From NCBI RefSeq assembly GCF_022832385.1, contig NZ_JALHLE010000016.1, forward strand, positions 1 through 64,000: a DNA stretch of 64,000 nucleotides, in the 5' to 3' direction. Position numbers and translations under genes: made by a program. Of this stretch, positions 48,915-60,698 are shown piece after piece. Source of the DNA: Novosphingobium album (ex Hu et al. 2023) (lineage in GTDB: Bacteria > Pseudomonadota > Alphaproteobacteria > Sphingomonadales > Sphingomonadaceae). Within the stretch, counting starts at the first letter, position 1. Every line of letters starts with the position of its first letter. Under the pieces are notes generated by a model, which saw only the letters and a program-made list of their open reading frames with translations, made no database searches and had not been told where the DNA came from.

Positions 48915-50323
48915 GTGCGCAGCTTTCCGGCCAAGGCGCCGGTGTTGCCTGCCGCGCTCGCCGCCTCGAAGCTCGCGACCGGATAGGCGCAGTAGTCGGC
49001 AGCGTAGTAGGCGCTTGGGCGGTGGTTGCCGCTGTCGCCGAGGCCGCCGAAGGGCATCGAGCCTGCCGCGCCGGTGGTTGGCCGGTTGCGGTTGACCACG
49101 CCTGCACGGCATTCATGGATGAAGCGCTGCCACAGCGCGTCATCGCCGCTGATCAGCCCTGCGGAAAGGCCGAAGCGGGTGTGGTTGGCAGCGGCCAGCG
49201 CCGCATCGAAATCGGCGACGCGGCGGACCTGCAGCACGGGGGCGAAGATCTCCTCGTCGGGCACGCCGACGCCGGTCACATCGAGCAGGGCGGGCGTGAC
49301 GAAAGCGCCGCTGCGGCCTTCGATGCCCTCGAAGGGGCGGATGACTTTCGCGCCATGTCCGATAAGTCCGGCCACGCGGTCCTTGGCGGCGGCAGCGGCG
49401 GCATCGGAGATCAGCGGGCCGAAATAGGGCTCGGGCGTCTCGTCCCAGGCGCCGATGATGAGCTTTCCGGCCAGATCATCGACGGCGGCCACCAATGCCT
49501 TGCCGAAATCATTGTCCGGCACGATCAGCCGCCGCGAACAGGAGCAGCGCTGGCCAGTGGTGACGAAGGCGGACTGGACGACAATCGAGGCCGCCTCGTT
49601 CACATCGCCGTCCCACGCCACCAGCGGGTTGTTGCCGCCCAGTTCGAGCGCGAGAATTACGTCGGGACGGTCGGCGAAAATGCGGCGGAAATGCGCGCCC
49701 GCACCCGCCGATCCGGTGAACAGCAAGCCATCGATCGGGCCGGAGACGAGCGCCTCGCCAGCCTCGCGCGCGCCCTGCAGGATCTGGAACACGCCATCGG
49801 GCAGGCCTGCCTCGGCCCAGCATTCGGCCATGGCCGCGCCGGTAGCGGGCGTCATTTCACTTGGCTTGAACACCACCGTGTTGCCCGCGAGCAGAGCCGG
49901 GACGATGTGGCCGTTGGGCAAGTGACCGGGGAAGTTGAACGGGCCAAGCACCACCATCACCCCGTGCGGGCGGTGGCGCAGCACGGCCTGTCCGAAAGGC
50001 ATGTCGGTTTGTTTCTCGCCCGCGCGTTCGGCCTGCGCGGTGATCGAGATGCCGACCTTGCCGATCATCGATCCCACTTCGGCCAAACCTTCCCAGCGCG
50101 GCTTGCCGGTCTCGCGGCTGATCGTTTCAGCGAGCGCGTCCTTGCGGGCTTCGAGCGCGGCCCTGAAGCGTTGCACGGCCTCGACACGGGCCTCCACCGG
50201 CAGCGCGGCCCAGCCGGGGAACGCGGCGCGCGCGCGGTGCAGCGCGGCGCTGACGGCGTCCTGACCGGCCGTTTCGCCTTCCCAGACGAGATCGCCGGTC
50301 GCGGGGTCGAAGGATTGCAGCAT
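48911..50323 (-). CDS. astD: Succinylglutamate-semialdehyde dehydrogenase AstD
   Basis: A 470-residue aldehyde dehydrogenase that oxidises succinylglutamate semialdehyde with NAD+. The general-base region LELGGNNPLVAWDGDV and the nucleophile Cys in TTGQRCSCSRRLIV are present, with PFNFPGHLPNGHIVPALLAGNTVVFKPSE for cofactor binding. The start at 50323 has a GAGGA site; a longer frame to 50410 is possible. It is first in the operon. The 274-base gap upstream presumably holds its promoter, but no motif was recognised. Confidence 0.94.
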   Translation of the reverse strand: MLQSFDPATGDLVWEGETAGQDAVSAALHRARAAFPGWAALPVEARVEAVQRFRAALEARKDALAETISRETGKPRWEGLAEVGSMIGKVGISITAQAERAGEKQTDMPFGQAVLRHRPHGVMVVLGPFNFPGHLPNGHIVPALLAGNTVVFKPSEMTPATGAAMAECWAEAGLPDGVFQILQGAREAGEALVSGPIDGLLFTGSAGAGAHFRRIFADRPDVILALELGGNNPLVAWDGDVNEAASIVVQSAFVTTGQRCSCSRRLIVPDNDFGKALVAAVDDLAGKLIIGAWDETPEPYFGPLISDAAAAAAKDRVAGLIGHGAKVIRPFEGIEGRSGAFVTPALLDVTGVGVPDEEIFAPVLQVRRVADFDAALAAANHTRFGLSAGLISGDDALWQRFIHECRAGVVNRNRPTTGAAGSMPFGGLGDSGNHRPSAYYAADYCAYPVASFEAASAAGNTGALAGKLRT

Positions 50324-50597
50324 GGTCAAGGTATCCTCGCGTCGAAGCAGGCGGGACCGGGCCGGTTCGTGTGCCTGCGGCCGCACAGCCACGCCATTTT
50401 CATTATTCAATTATTGCGTGAGAGTGGAACATAAGAAGTGATTGCGGGGAAGTCCATGCGCTGTCCGCAGATGGGCGGGATAACCTTTTGCCCGGCCCGC
50501 GACGCCCCCGCGATTGGATCGCGCGTGCTCTGGACAGGTCAGCGTGTTCGCGCTTCGATGTGCCGGAAAACAGCCTCTTCGGGAGCAGGAACAGAAC

Positions 50598-51395
50598 ATG
50601 GCGATCAGCACGGGTTTCATCGGGATCGGCAGTCAGGGCGGGCCAATGGCGCACCGAATGCTGCTGCAGTTTCCGCTCACGGTCTGGGCGCGCCGCCCGG
50701 AAATGACGGCCGAATTCGCCGAGAAGGGCGCGTCAGTCGCGCCCAGTGTCGAGGAACTGGGCGCGGCCTGCGATCACGTGGGCCTGTGCGTGGTCAACGA
50801 TGCCGACGTGCTGGAGATCTGCGGGCGGCTGGTTCCCGCGATGAAGCCGGGCAGCCTGCTGGCGCTGCATTCCACGATCCTGCCCGAAACCGCCGCTAGT
50901 GTGGAGGTGCTCTGCACGCAGCATGGCGTCCTGATGGTCGATGCCCCGGTCAGCGGCGGCGCACCGGGGGCGCAGGCAGGCACGATGACGGTGATGTGCG
51001 GCGGTTCGCAGGAGGCCTTCGATCAGGCCAAACCCGTGTTCGAAAGCTTCGGCAAGCTGATCGTGCTGCTGGGTGAGGCGGGCGCCGGTCAGAAGGCCAA
51101 GATCGTCAACAACACGCTGATGGCCGCCAACATGGGCCTCGCGCAGGCGGCGCTGCAGGCGGGCGAGATGCTGGGCGTCGACCGCAAGGCGCTCGCCGAG
51201 CTGGTCAACGCCAGCTCGGGCAAGAGCTTCGGCTTCGAAGTCTATGCCCGCATACCCGAGCCGCGCGCGTTCGAACACGGCGCGAAGATGCTGCTCAAGG
51301 ACACCAACCTGCTCGCCGCGATCCTGCCGGACAGCGCGGACGCGGCGGTGCTGGAGAGCACGGCGAAGTCGTTTCTTTTGCTGGCGGCGGAGTAA
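50598..51395 (+). CDS. NAD(P)-dependent beta-hydroxyacid dehydrogenase
   Basis: A 265-residue enzyme of the 3-hydroxyisobutyrate dehydrogenase family. The Rossmann motif GFIGIGSQGGPMA opens the protein, VDAPVSGGAPGAQAGTMTVMCGG is the substrate signature, and the catalytic lysine is in GAGQKAKIVNN. The ATG at 50598 has an AGGA-like site. Transcribed alone, divergent from astD. Tartronate semialdehyde, succinic semialdehyde and 3-hydroxyisobutyrate are all possible substrates. Confidence 0.88.
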   Translation: MAISTGFIGIGSQGGPMAHRMLLQFPLTVWARRPEMTAEFAEKGASVAPSVEELGAACDHVGLCVVNDADVLEICGRLVPAMKPGSLLALHSTILPETAASVEVLCTQHGVLMVDAPVSGGAPGAQAGTMTVMCGGSQEAFDQAKPVFESFGKLIVLLGEAGAGQKAKIVNNTLMAANMGLAQAALQAGEMLGVDRKALAELVNASSGKSFGFEVYARIPEPRAFEHGAKMLLKDTNLLAAILPDSADAAVLESTAKSFLLLAAE

Positions 51396-51426
51396 GGGAT
51401 TTTCCCTTTTCCGCCGTCGAAAGGCA

Positions 51427-51478
51427 GCCGCCGGTGGGACACTCCGACTGGATGGAGACGGGTGAACGCACCGGCGGC
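51427..51478. terminator. Long-loop inverted repeat between convergent genes
   Basis: GCCGCCGGTG (51427-51436) pairs with CACCGGCGGC (51469-51478) across 32 bases, 32 bases past the dehydrogenase stop. It probably ends that transcript. The rest of the 204-base gap (51396-51599) shows nothing else I recognise. Confidence 0.45.
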
Positions 51479-51599
51479 GGCTCAACTTCGGAGCCGCGGC
51501 TATTTCACGCGGCTTGCGACCCGAGTGGAGACTTTGAACGGCAGTATGGTGTGTCAACTTATTGCTAAGCGCAACGCTAAATACGGTACCGTAACAAAA

Positions 51600-52574
51600 T
51601 TACGGAAATTGCCCCGCGTGTGGCTGTAGCCCGTCCGCCACCCCGGGATGCCAGCCGCTCTGCGCCAGAATGGCATCAGGGTCTTCCAGTTTAAGCAGTA
51701 CGCGAAGGGCCGCCCGCTTGTTTTTGGCCTTCTGGTAGTAGGCCTTTGCTATGCGGTATCCGACCCAATAGCCCAGATCGCCCGGATGATCGGGTTCGCC
51801 CGGGCCGTTGTAGAGCCAGGCGGAAAGATCGGTATTCCCCTTGTCCCGAAGGAATTTCTGCTCGATCTCCTGCTCGCGGCCCTTTGTCCACACCGCGAGA
51901 TGCGTGTTGCTCACACTGCCGGATGTCAGCCACGCCATAAGTTCTGCCACGCCTTCGATCAGCGATTGCCGAAGTACGGTCGTCGGAATTGTGTCGTCGT
52001 CGAGCTCGGGCGGCTGCTGGATGTGTCCGTATTCATGCGCAATCAGGTGCAACAGGCGGTCAGAGAGATCGCTCTCCATCCAGTCGGAACGGCAGGCCAC
52101 TTCCAACCCGATCAGGACACCCGACTTGCCGGTCGTCCCCCCGATGTTGTCGCGGCCGATTAGAATGGTCACCGGCGGGAATGTCGCGTCGGGATCAAGC
52201 TTGGCCAGCTTGTGAAAGACGCGTTCAAGTCTGGCTGCCACTGAGGGTAGGACGTCCAGGCAGTGGCGTGCATGGTCATAGACCTGCCGGTCCTGGGCTA
52301 TGGTCCTGGCCAGTGCTTCGCCCGAGATGATCCGGTGTGGCACGAACTGGCGCACACCATCGGTGCCGCCGTCGATATAATCCCGTTGAAGGACTTCCGC
52401 GGAAGGTTCGCCCTTGGCGGCGTCGTAGATTGCGTAGAACCTTTCGACGTCGCTGGTATGAACTTCTGCCGTCCGGTGCGTGCTTGCCAATGCTTTCCCT
52501 CCGGGGGTGGAAAGCATAGCAAGCACCGCTACTGCACCAAGACAATCCAGCCTACCCGTGCGCCCCGAACTCAT
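51600..52574 (-). CDS. Secreted HEXXH zinc metalloprotease-like protein
   Basis: A protein of about 324 residues. The start at 52574 gives a short signal-peptide-like N-terminus (LDCLGAVAVLAMLSTPGG, cut near residue 30) and overlaps the ppc end by 23 bases; no strong ribosome site is seen. HEYGH (residues 180-184) is the zinc-binding motif, and the glutamate in IEGVAELMAWL is a plausible third ligand. The general pattern is like DUF2268 predicted Zn-proteases. Its substrate is unknown. It trails the Entner-Doudoroff operon and may be expressed with it. Confidence 0.8.
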   Translation of the reverse strand: MSSGRTGRLDCLGAVAVLAMLSTPGGKALASTHRTAEVHTSDVERFYAIYDAAKGEPSAEVLQRDYIDGGTDGVRQFVPHRIISGEALARTIAQDRQVYDHARHCLDVLPSVAARLERVFHKLAKLDPDATFPPVTILIGRDNIGGTTGKSGVLIGLEVACRSDWMESDLSDRLLHLIAHEYGHIQQPPELDDDTIPTTVLRQSLIEGVAELMAWLTSGSVSNTHLAVWTKGREQEIEQKFLRDKGNTDLSAWLYNGPGEPDHPGDLGYWVGYRIAKAYYQKAKNKRAALRVLLKLEDPDAILAQSGWHPGVADGLQPHAGQFP

Positions 52575-55338
52575 TCGCCAGCGCCGTGGTGATCCGCAGC
52601 GACAGGCCATAGCAGCGCGCAATCGGGTCGATGTAGTCCTTGTGGATCTGGGCATAGCCCGCCGCGCTCGAGTCCGGATAGTCGCTTGGCTCGTCGATGG
52701 CGAAGTCGCTGATCGAGGGGAAGTGGACCGGGAAGGCGCGGCGCAGCTGGGCGAGGCCGTCGTCGACGCGCAGGCTGAAGAACATCTCCAGCACGTCGTC
52801 GCGGCTGATGTCGTTGGCGCGGCTGAAGGGCGGGACCATCACCGCGCGCAGGAACATGTGCTTGAACAGCGCGATGCGCAGCGCCTGCAGCGCGCCGAGG
52901 CTGCGGCGCGTGTGTTCGCGGTCCTTCGGCGGGGTCTCGTCGGGGATCAGGTCGAGCAGCTTGTGCAGCTTCATCGCGTCGACCCGCAGCCGCGAGGCGA
53001 GGCGGCGGAACACGCCGGTGCGGTCGTCCTTGGTGAGGTATTCGGCCAGCTTCAGGCAGGCGTCCGAAATGTGCTGCTCGTGACCGCGATAGGGGCGGCT
53101 GGCCCAGTAGGCCGAGTTGAACAGCTCGCCATAGGCCGCCACCGTCTTGATCGAGGCGAGCGCATTGGCCGCGCGCACCAGCCGCACGAGCTGGCGCCCG
53201 CGCGCGCTTTCGGTCAGCATCTCGGCGATTTCCTCGCGGTTGCCGTCGGACGCGGTGCCCATGCCGGCAATCACGTTCACCGGATAGCCGAGCTGCTGGA
53301 GGATCGCGTTGTGCGGGATCGCGCGGATCTGGCGCAGGCTCATGGTGCGGTCGGCGGCAAGGTCCGACTGGCGGCGCGACTTGCGGCTGCCGGTATCGTT
53401 GAGCAGGCCAAGGCCGAAGGCGGTGATCGCCCGGCTGTAGGTGGCGCTTTCGAGGTGCTCGTGCTGCACCCGGCGGATCGCGCGGTAGAAGTCGAGGCTG
53501 AGGTCGGTGCGGCGGTAGAACACGTCGGTCGGCGCGCTGGTGTCCGCGCCCCACAGCGGCTTTTCGGCCATGCGGGTAAGCGTGGCGAGCGCCAGTTCGT
53601 CCGAGCCGAACCAGATGTAACCGTCGCCGCCCTGGAACGAGACTTCGGGCTCCAGCCGGATCCCGGCGCGCAGGAAGCGGCGCCGTGCCCAGGGCGGCAT
53701 CTGCCACTCGAAGCGGTCGCCGATGCTGGAGGGATGGCAGCCGCGGCCCATGGATTCGCCGCCGGTGTTGAAGATCAGCGCGGCGACGTCGGTTAACCCG
53801 TTGACGGCCATGGCCTCGGCCAGCCGGCCGTGCAGACGCTCGATGGCAAGCGCGGCCGGGATCTGGCCGACGAAGCGGCCCGCGTCGGAAAATCCGGTCT
53901 GGATCGACACGCGCCCGCGCTTCTTGGCGTATTCGCGATAGGCCGGTTCGGAGAGCACCGCGTCGAGGAAGCGGCCGCCGTGTTCGAGGGCGCTCTCGGT
54001 CTCGAACAGGGGCGAGACGTCGACCTTGTCCTCGATCCCGAACATCTTGGCGAAATAGAGCGCGGCGAGAATCGTGGTCGGTTGCTCGCACTCGGCAACC
54101 AGCATGCGGATCGGCGCGTCGGCGTCGATGTGGCCGAGGATCTGCGCCATGGCGAGGAACTGGCGCACGGCGGTGCTGTTCTCGATGGCGAGCGCGGCGA
54201 AGTTGGACTTGAGCGGTTTCACTTCGGCCAGCAGTTCGCGCATCTTCACCAGCGCGGCCTGGCTGGCGAGGCTGAGCTTGCCGTCGGGATCGATGCGGCG
54301 GCGGATCGCGTTCTGGAGCTGCGACGAATTCACGCGGAAGTGAATCCAGCCCATGCCGAGGCCATCGGCGCGCATGGCGGCGGCAGTGACGAGCAGCTTG
54401 CAGGCCACTTCCTGTCCGGCGTGGCGCGCCTCTTCTTCGAGTTCGGCGATGATGCCGGAGAGGCTGGTGAGCTTGTCCGGATGTTCCGCCGTCAGCGTAT
54501 TGGCGGCTTCGGACAAGGCTTCCGGGGCCGTGAGGTCCTTGCTGAAATTGGCCACCATCTGCGCGGTATGCTCTGCCGCGCGGGCCAGCTTGCCGGCAAT
54601 TTCGGGTTCGAGGTCTGCAAGGCTTTCGGCATAGCTGGACAGGCGCTGCGCCTTTTCCTGCAGGCGGTAGCGGATCGAGGTGGACCAGCCGATGTCGGTG
54701 CGGCCGTCCATGTCGTAGCCGACCCAGCTGGCGAATCGCACCGGCATCGGCTGCAGGTTCCTCCAGCGCTTGGGCCAGCGGGTGGCGGCAATGTCGAACA
54801 GGCGGGCGCAGATGCGGTCGCGCGCCTTCTGGCCGTTGGCGATGGCGGCCATGGCCTTGTCGTGCTCGTAGTCGAGCGTGATCGTGTCACGCCCCGTGGG
54901 GGCCACGCAGACGGAGGCCTCGCTATGGTCGCCGGTGGAGGCAGACTGCGCGACGGCTTCGGTCTGGGCGCTCGACAGAAGGAACGTCGGGTGCGCGGTG
55001 AAGACGACATGTGCGGCGGGGCGCTGCCAGCGCACGGCGAACTGGGTGAAGTCCTCCTCGTCCGCAGCCGCATCGAGCCGGGCGTCGTTTTCGGCGAGCG
55101 GGATGGTTTCGAGCACGCGGTCAAGCCTTGCGGCGCGGGTGCGCAGGCTGTCGCACTCCATCTCGGCGACGAGCGCCTCGATCTGGTCCAGGCTCATCTC
55201 GCCGTTTTCCAGCTCGCGCGAGAGCTCGATGCCGAGCTGGAAGACCGGATTGTAGAGCGGCGTCTGCGCAGTCAGCTTGTGCAGTTCCTGCAGACGGGCG
55301 TTGAGGTCCGCGACGGTGGTGAGCGCCGGGCCGGTCAT
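52552..55338 (-). CDS. ppc: Divergent phosphoenolpyruvate carboxylase-like enzyme
   Basis: A 928-residue PEPC-family protein. The catalytic-His motif reads VFTAHPTF (112-119) instead of VLTAHPTE; the glycine loop reads TGFSDAGRFVGQ instead of GYSDSxKDxG; the RGG loop reads GGESMGRGCHP; RQIRAIPHNAILQQLG replaces RAIPWVFAWTQ. The overall length and the order of these blocks fit PEPC, which makes oxaloacetate from PEP. Whether activity is normal is uncertain. The start overlaps the eda stop by four bases, linking it to the ED operon as the anaplerotic step. Confidence 0.82.
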   Translation of the reverse strand: MTGPALTTVADLNARLQELHKLTAQTPLYNPVFQLGIELSRELENGEMSLDQIEALVAEMECDSLRTRAARLDRVLETIPLAENDARLDAAADEEDFTQFAVRWQRPAAHVVFTAHPTFLLSSAQTEAVAQSASTGDHSEASVCVAPTGRDTITLDYEHDKAMAAIANGQKARDRICARLFDIAATRWPKRWRNLQPMPVRFASWVGYDMDGRTDIGWSTSIRYRLQEKAQRLSSYAESLADLEPEIAGKLARAAEHTAQMVANFSKDLTAPEALSEAANTLTAEHPDKLTSLSGIIAELEEEARHAGQEVACKLLVTAAAMRADGLGMGWIHFRVNSSQLQNAIRRRIDPDGKLSLASQAALVKMRELLAEVKPLKSNFAALAIENSTAVRQFLAMAQILGHIDADAPIRMLVAECEQPTTILAALYFAKMFGIEDKVDVSPLFETESALEHGGRFLDAVLSEPAYREYAKKRGRVSIQTGFSDAGRFVGQIPAALAIERLHGRLAEAMAVNGLTDVAALIFNTGGESMGRGCHPSSIGDRFEWQMPPWARRRFLRAGIRLEPEVSFQGGDGYIWFGSDELALATLTRMAEKPLWGADTSAPTDVFYRRTDLSLDFYRAIRRVQHEHLESATYSRAITAFGLGLLNDTGSRKSRRQSDLAADRTMSLRQIRAIPHNAILQQLGYPVNVIAGMGTASDGNREEIAEMLTESARGRQLVRLVRAANALASIKTVAAYGELFNSAYWASRPYRGHEQHISDACLKLAEYLTKDDRTGVFRRLASRLRVDAMKLHKLLDLIPDETPPKDREHTRRSLGALQALRIALFKHMFLRAVMVPPFSRANDISRDDVLEMFFSLRVDDGLAQLRRAFPVHFPSISDFAIDEPSDYPDSSAAGYAQIHKDYIDPIARCYGLSLRITTALANEFGAHG

Positions 55339-55961
55339 CGTGCGAGCCCCGCCGCAGCGCGGGCCGCCGCCTCGATTTTGGCCACATCGGGCGGACCCTT
55401 GGGCACCATCCAGCTGCCGCCGACGCAAAGCACGGCCTCGAGCGCGAGCCAGTCCGGGGCATTGTCCATGGTCACGCCGCCGGTCGGGCAGAACTTGGCG
55501 GCCGCGAGCGGGGCCGAGATCGCCTTGAGCGCGGGCGGGCCGCCTGCTGCCATCGCCGGAAAGAACTTGAGCCGGTCGAACCCGAGTTCGAGTGCGTACA
55601 TCACGTCGCTGGCATTGGCGGTGCCGGGCAGGAAAGGAATGCCGGACCTGGCAGCCGCTTCGCCCAGCTTCGGCGTGAGGCCGGGGGAGACGATGAACTC
55701 GGCGCCCGCGTCGATCGACTTGGCCAGATCGTCCGGAGTGAGCACGGTGCCCGCGCCAACCACGGCGCCGGGAACCTGCTTCATCATCTTGATCGCCTCG
55801 ATCGCGCATTCGGTACGCAGCGTCACTTCGAGCGCGGGCAGGCCGCCTGCGACCAGTGCCTCGGCAATCGGCAGGGCGTGTTCAATCTCCTCGATTACCA
55901 GTACCGGGATGACCGGGGCTAGAAGCATGACCTTTTCGACGGCGGCGGATGAGGTGATCAT
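55335..55961 (-). CDS. eda: 2-keto-3-deoxy-6-phosphogluconate aldolase
   Basis: A 208-residue class I aldolase that splits KDPG into pyruvate and glyceraldehyde 3-phosphate. The Schiff-base lysine is in FDRLKFFPA, and the catalytic glutamate in [23 protein letters not shown] is the phosphate loop. It is overlapped by four bases on each side by glk and ppc, so all three are translated as a chain. Confidence 0.95.
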   Translation of the reverse strand: MITSSAAVEKVMLLAPVIPVLVIEEIEHALPIAEALVAGGLPALEVTLRTECAIEAIKMMKQVPGAVVGAGTVLTPDDLAKSIDAGAEFIVSPGLTPKLGEAAARSGIPFLPGTANASDVMYALELGFDRLKFFPAMAAGGPPALKAISAPLAAAKFCPTGGVTMDNAPDWLALEAVLCVGGSWMVPKGPPDVAKIEAAARAAAGLAR

Positions 55962-56938
55962 TTCGGCAAGTGCTCCCTTGCGAAGGCTGCAGCGGCGCCG
56001 AACAGGCCGGGCTGCGGATGAGTGATGAGCTTGACGGGAAGAGTGGCCATCATGCCGGCGAAGCGGCCCTTGGCGCAGAATCTATCGGAAAAGCCGGACT
56101 TGAGGATGGTTTCGCGGATGCGGTAGCCAAGCCCTCCTGCGATCACGACGCCGCTGGCGCCGTGCGCGAGGGCATAGTCACCCGCTGCCGCCCCGAGTGA
56201 CAGGCAGAAGCGGTCGACGGCGGCCGCTGCCAGAGGGTCTTCGCCCGACGTGCCGGCAGTCCAGATCTCGACGTCGCTCTTCTCGACGATGGCCTTGTGT
56301 TCCATCGCCGCGAGCGTTGCGTAGATATCGACGATCGCCGGGCCGGAGACGACGCGTTCGACCGAGACGCGGGTGTGGCGCTTGCGCAGCCGGGCGAGGA
56401 TGGCGTCATCGATCAGGTCGAGCGGGGCGAAATCGATGTGGCCGCCTTCGGTCGCCTGTACGTGGTAGCTGCCTTTCCCGTCACGCCACAGATGGGCCAC
56501 GCCAAGGCCAGTGCCGGGGCCAAGAACGCTGATCGTGCCGGAGGAGGGCAGCGGTGTGCCGGGCGGGCCAGCCAGATCGACGAACTCGCTTTCGGGCGCG
56601 CGGGCCACGGCGTGGGCGACGGCAGCGAAGTCGTTGACGATAGTGTGGCGGGTGGCGCCCAGCTTCTCCGCGATCAGCGCCGGGCGGATGATCCAGGGGT
56701 TGTTTGTGAACTTGATGATCTCGCCGCCGACCGGCCCGGCGACGGACATGGCGACGGCCGGGGGCAGGGTGCCTCCGTTCATGTGCTGAAATGCCTGCCA
56801 GGCGAGCTGGAAGCTGCCGTGGTCCCTGGTGTGCAGCGTCGCCGGTTCGCCCAGCGTGATCGTGCCGTCCGGCGCCACGCTGGCGAGGGCAAAGCGTGCG
56901 TGAGTGCCGCCGATGTCGACGGCCACGAGGTCAGTCAT
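55958..56938 (-). CDS. glk: Glucokinase
   Basis: A 326-residue kinase of the Glk family that phosphorylates glucose with [18 protein letters not shown] is the phosphate loop, NNPWIIR and [10 protein letters not shown] include the catalytic aspartate, EGGHIDFAP the glucose-binding loop and [16 protein letters not shown] the adenosine region. The start at 56938 is preferred; a longer frame upstream overlaps edd. It lies 53 bases after the edd stop. Confidence 0.95.
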   Translation of the reverse strand: MTDLVAVDIGGTHARFALASVAPDGTITLGEPATLHTRDHGSFQLAWQAFQHMNGGTLPPAVAMSVAGPVGGEIIKFTNNPWIIRPALIAEKLGATRHTIVNDFAAVAHAVARAPESEFVDLAGPPGTPLPSSGTISVLGPGTGLGVAHLWRDGKGSYHVQATEGGHIDFAPLDLIDDAILARLRKRHTRVSVERVVSGPAIVDIYATLAAMEHKAIVEKSDVEIWTAGTSGEDPLAAAAVDRFCLSLGAAAGDYALAHGASGVVIAGGLGYRIRETILKSGFSDRFCAKGRFAGMMATLPVKLITHPQPGLFGAAAAFAREHLPK

Positions 56939-56991
56939 GTCACTCTCCGGTTGCCGGATCTGTCCGGTCTTTTCGATGGTAGCCGTGCCGC

Positions 56992-58818
<1,827 letters not shown>

Positions 58819-58942
58819 GGGCTTCTCCTGATCTTTATTGGCCGGTCCGCATGGGCTGCGGAGACGCCGCTGGCGGGCGCCTTGTCTCCGGGTTCAATCC
58901 AAACTCTTCGTGCCGGACAAACTTGTCCTGACGGGACGGGGC

Positions 58943-60385
58943 CTATTCGTGCCAGGTCACGCCATCGCGCTCTGCAAGCGCGATGGCGGCCGACGGGCCC
59001 CAGCTTCCGGCTGTATAAGTCTTGGGTTCGAGCTGCTGTTCCTCCCAGCCGGCACGGATCGCATCGATCCATTCCCACTGGGCCTCCACTTCGTCACGGC
59101 GCACGAACAGGGTCTGGTCGCCCTCGATCAGGTCGAGCAGCAGGCGTTCGTAGGCGATGCGCCGCTGCGGCCCGGCGAAGGCGTCCGCCATCGAGATTTC
59201 GAGCGGGATCGAGCGCAGGGCAATGCCGTCGCGGTCGAGCCCGGGAACCTTGGCCATCAGCGAGAGCGTGATGTTCTCGCTGGGCTGGATGCCGATGACC
59301 AGCCGGTTGGGCGCCATCTTCGCACTGCGGCCCGGAAAGATCGAGTGCGGGACGGAGCGGAACTGGACGATGATCTCGGTCGTGCGGCGCGGCAGGCGCT
59401 TGCCTGTGCGCAGGTAGAACGGCACGCCCTGCCAGCGCCAGTTGTCGATATGCGCCTTGATCGCGACGAAGGTCTCGGTGTCCGAATCCTTACCGAGCTC
59501 GTCGTCATAGCCCGGTACCGCCTGACCGCCGATGGCGCCGGCGCGATACTGGCCGGTGACGGTTTCGCCAGTCTTCACCGGACGCAGCGAGCGCAGGACT
59601 TTCACCTTCTCGTCGCGCACGTTGGTCGCGTCATAGGAAACGGGAGGTTCCATGGCGACAAGCGCGAGCAGCTGGAGCATGTGGTTCTGCACCATGTCGC
59701 GCAGCGCGCCGGAATCGTCATAGTAGGCGACGCGCGATTCGAGCCCGACGGTTTCGGACACGGTGATCTGCACGTGATCGATGTGCGCGGCGTTCCACAG
59801 CGGCTCGAACATCAGGTTGGCAAAGCGTAGCGCCAGCAGGTTCTGGACGGTTTCCTTGCCGAGGTAATGGTCGATCCGGTAGATTCGATCTTCCGGGAAG
59901 GCACCGGAAACGGCGTCGTTGATCACCTTGCTGGAGGCCAGATTGATGCCGAGCGGTTTTTCGAGGCCGATGCGGACCCGGTCACCGGCAAGGCCGCTGC
60001 TGGCCAGGCCGCGAATGGTGGGCTCGAACAGGCTCGGCGCAGTCGAAAGGAAGATCGAGAGACCCTCCTTGGGCGTCCCGACCTTGCTGGCGAGGGCATC
60101 GAAACCTGACGGGTTGTTCGCGTCCAGCGACTGGTAGCTCAACCGGTTGAGGAACGTGGCCATGCCGCCGCGGCGGTTGGCCGGAAGGAATTGCTCGAGC
60201 GATTCGCGCGCGAAGTTGCGGAAGCCCTGATCGTCGAGGTCGGAGCGTGCCGTGCCGATGATCTCGATCTGGGGGTCCAGCAATCCCTCGGCGTCGAGAG
60301 CGCAAAGCGAAGGCAGGAGCATCCTGCGGGAGAGATCGCCCGTGGCGCCGAAGAGGAGCAAGCGATCGGAAGTGAATTTCGTCAC
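58943..60385 (-). CDS. zwf: Glucose-6-phosphate 1-dehydrogenase
   Basis: A 480-residue enzyme that makes 6-phosphogluconolactone and reduced NAD(P) from glucose-6-phosphate. LLFGATGDLSRRMLLPSL is the nucleotide-binding N-terminus and YRIDHYLGKETVQNLLALRF the active-site signature. It heads zwf-edd-glk-eda-ppc. No pgl lactonase gene is present in the operon. The 124 bases to edd contain no obvious second promoter. Confidence 0.96.
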   Translation of the reverse strand: MTKFTSDRLLLFGATGDLSRRMLLPSLCALDAEGLLDPQIEIIGTARSDLDDQGFRNFARESLEQFLPANRRGGMATFLNRLSYQSLDANNPSGFDALASKVGTPKEGLSIFLSTAPSLFEPTIRGLASSGLAGDRVRIGLEKPLGINLASSKVINDAVSGAFPEDRIYRIDHYLGKETVQNLLALRFANLMFEPLWNAAHIDHVQITVSETVGLESRVAYYDDSGALRDMVQNHMLQLLALVAMEPPVSYDATNVRDEKVKVLRSLRPVKTGETVTGQYRAGAIGGQAVPGYDDELGKDSDTETFVAIKAHIDNWRWQGVPFYLRTGKRLPRRTTEIIVQFRSVPHSIFPGRSAKMAPNRLVIGIQPSENITLSLMAKVPGLDRDGIALRSIPLEISMADAFAGPQRRIAYERLLLDLIEGDQTLFVRRDEVEAQWEWIDAIRAGWEEQQLEPKTYTAGSWGPSAAIALAERDGVTWHE

Positions 60386-60698
60386 GAAAACCTTTCCATC
60401 GGGAAAGCCGCGCTCCTCCTCGCGGCCTTGTGAATGCGCGATCCTTCCGGGTTATGACAGGCCCTTCCGGTTCTCGCGGATGCAGCATAACCGCAGTGTG
60501 GACAGTTGACCAGCGGGCAAGAGCACTTGCGGACCTGTCATCTTGCTGGAAGGCCCGGGTTTCCGCCCCGGACGCGATTTATGAATTCGATTGCGTAATT
60601 GTCATTGCCACCAGACTGTCTCTTTCAAATAGTAGGGGCGCTCTTTCGCACGCGGCAACCGCGTGGCGAGAGGATGTATGGAAAGGGGTAACTGCCGC
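60386..60698. promoter_or_regulatory. Shared divergent upstream region of zwf and the sensor kinase
   Basis: This 313-base gap must hold the promoters of both genes. It becomes AT-richer near 60580-60640, but I could not recognise a specific operator, a clear -35/-10 pair or an RNA element. Confidence 0.4.

Noticed and set aside
53600..53650. GTAACC followed at near 16 bases by CGAG within ppc
   Set aside because: Inside a coding region, spacing 15 and one mismatch in the -10 box.
53830..56025. A 731-codon + strand frame opposite ppc and eda
   Set aside because: Antisense shadow without domain similarity.
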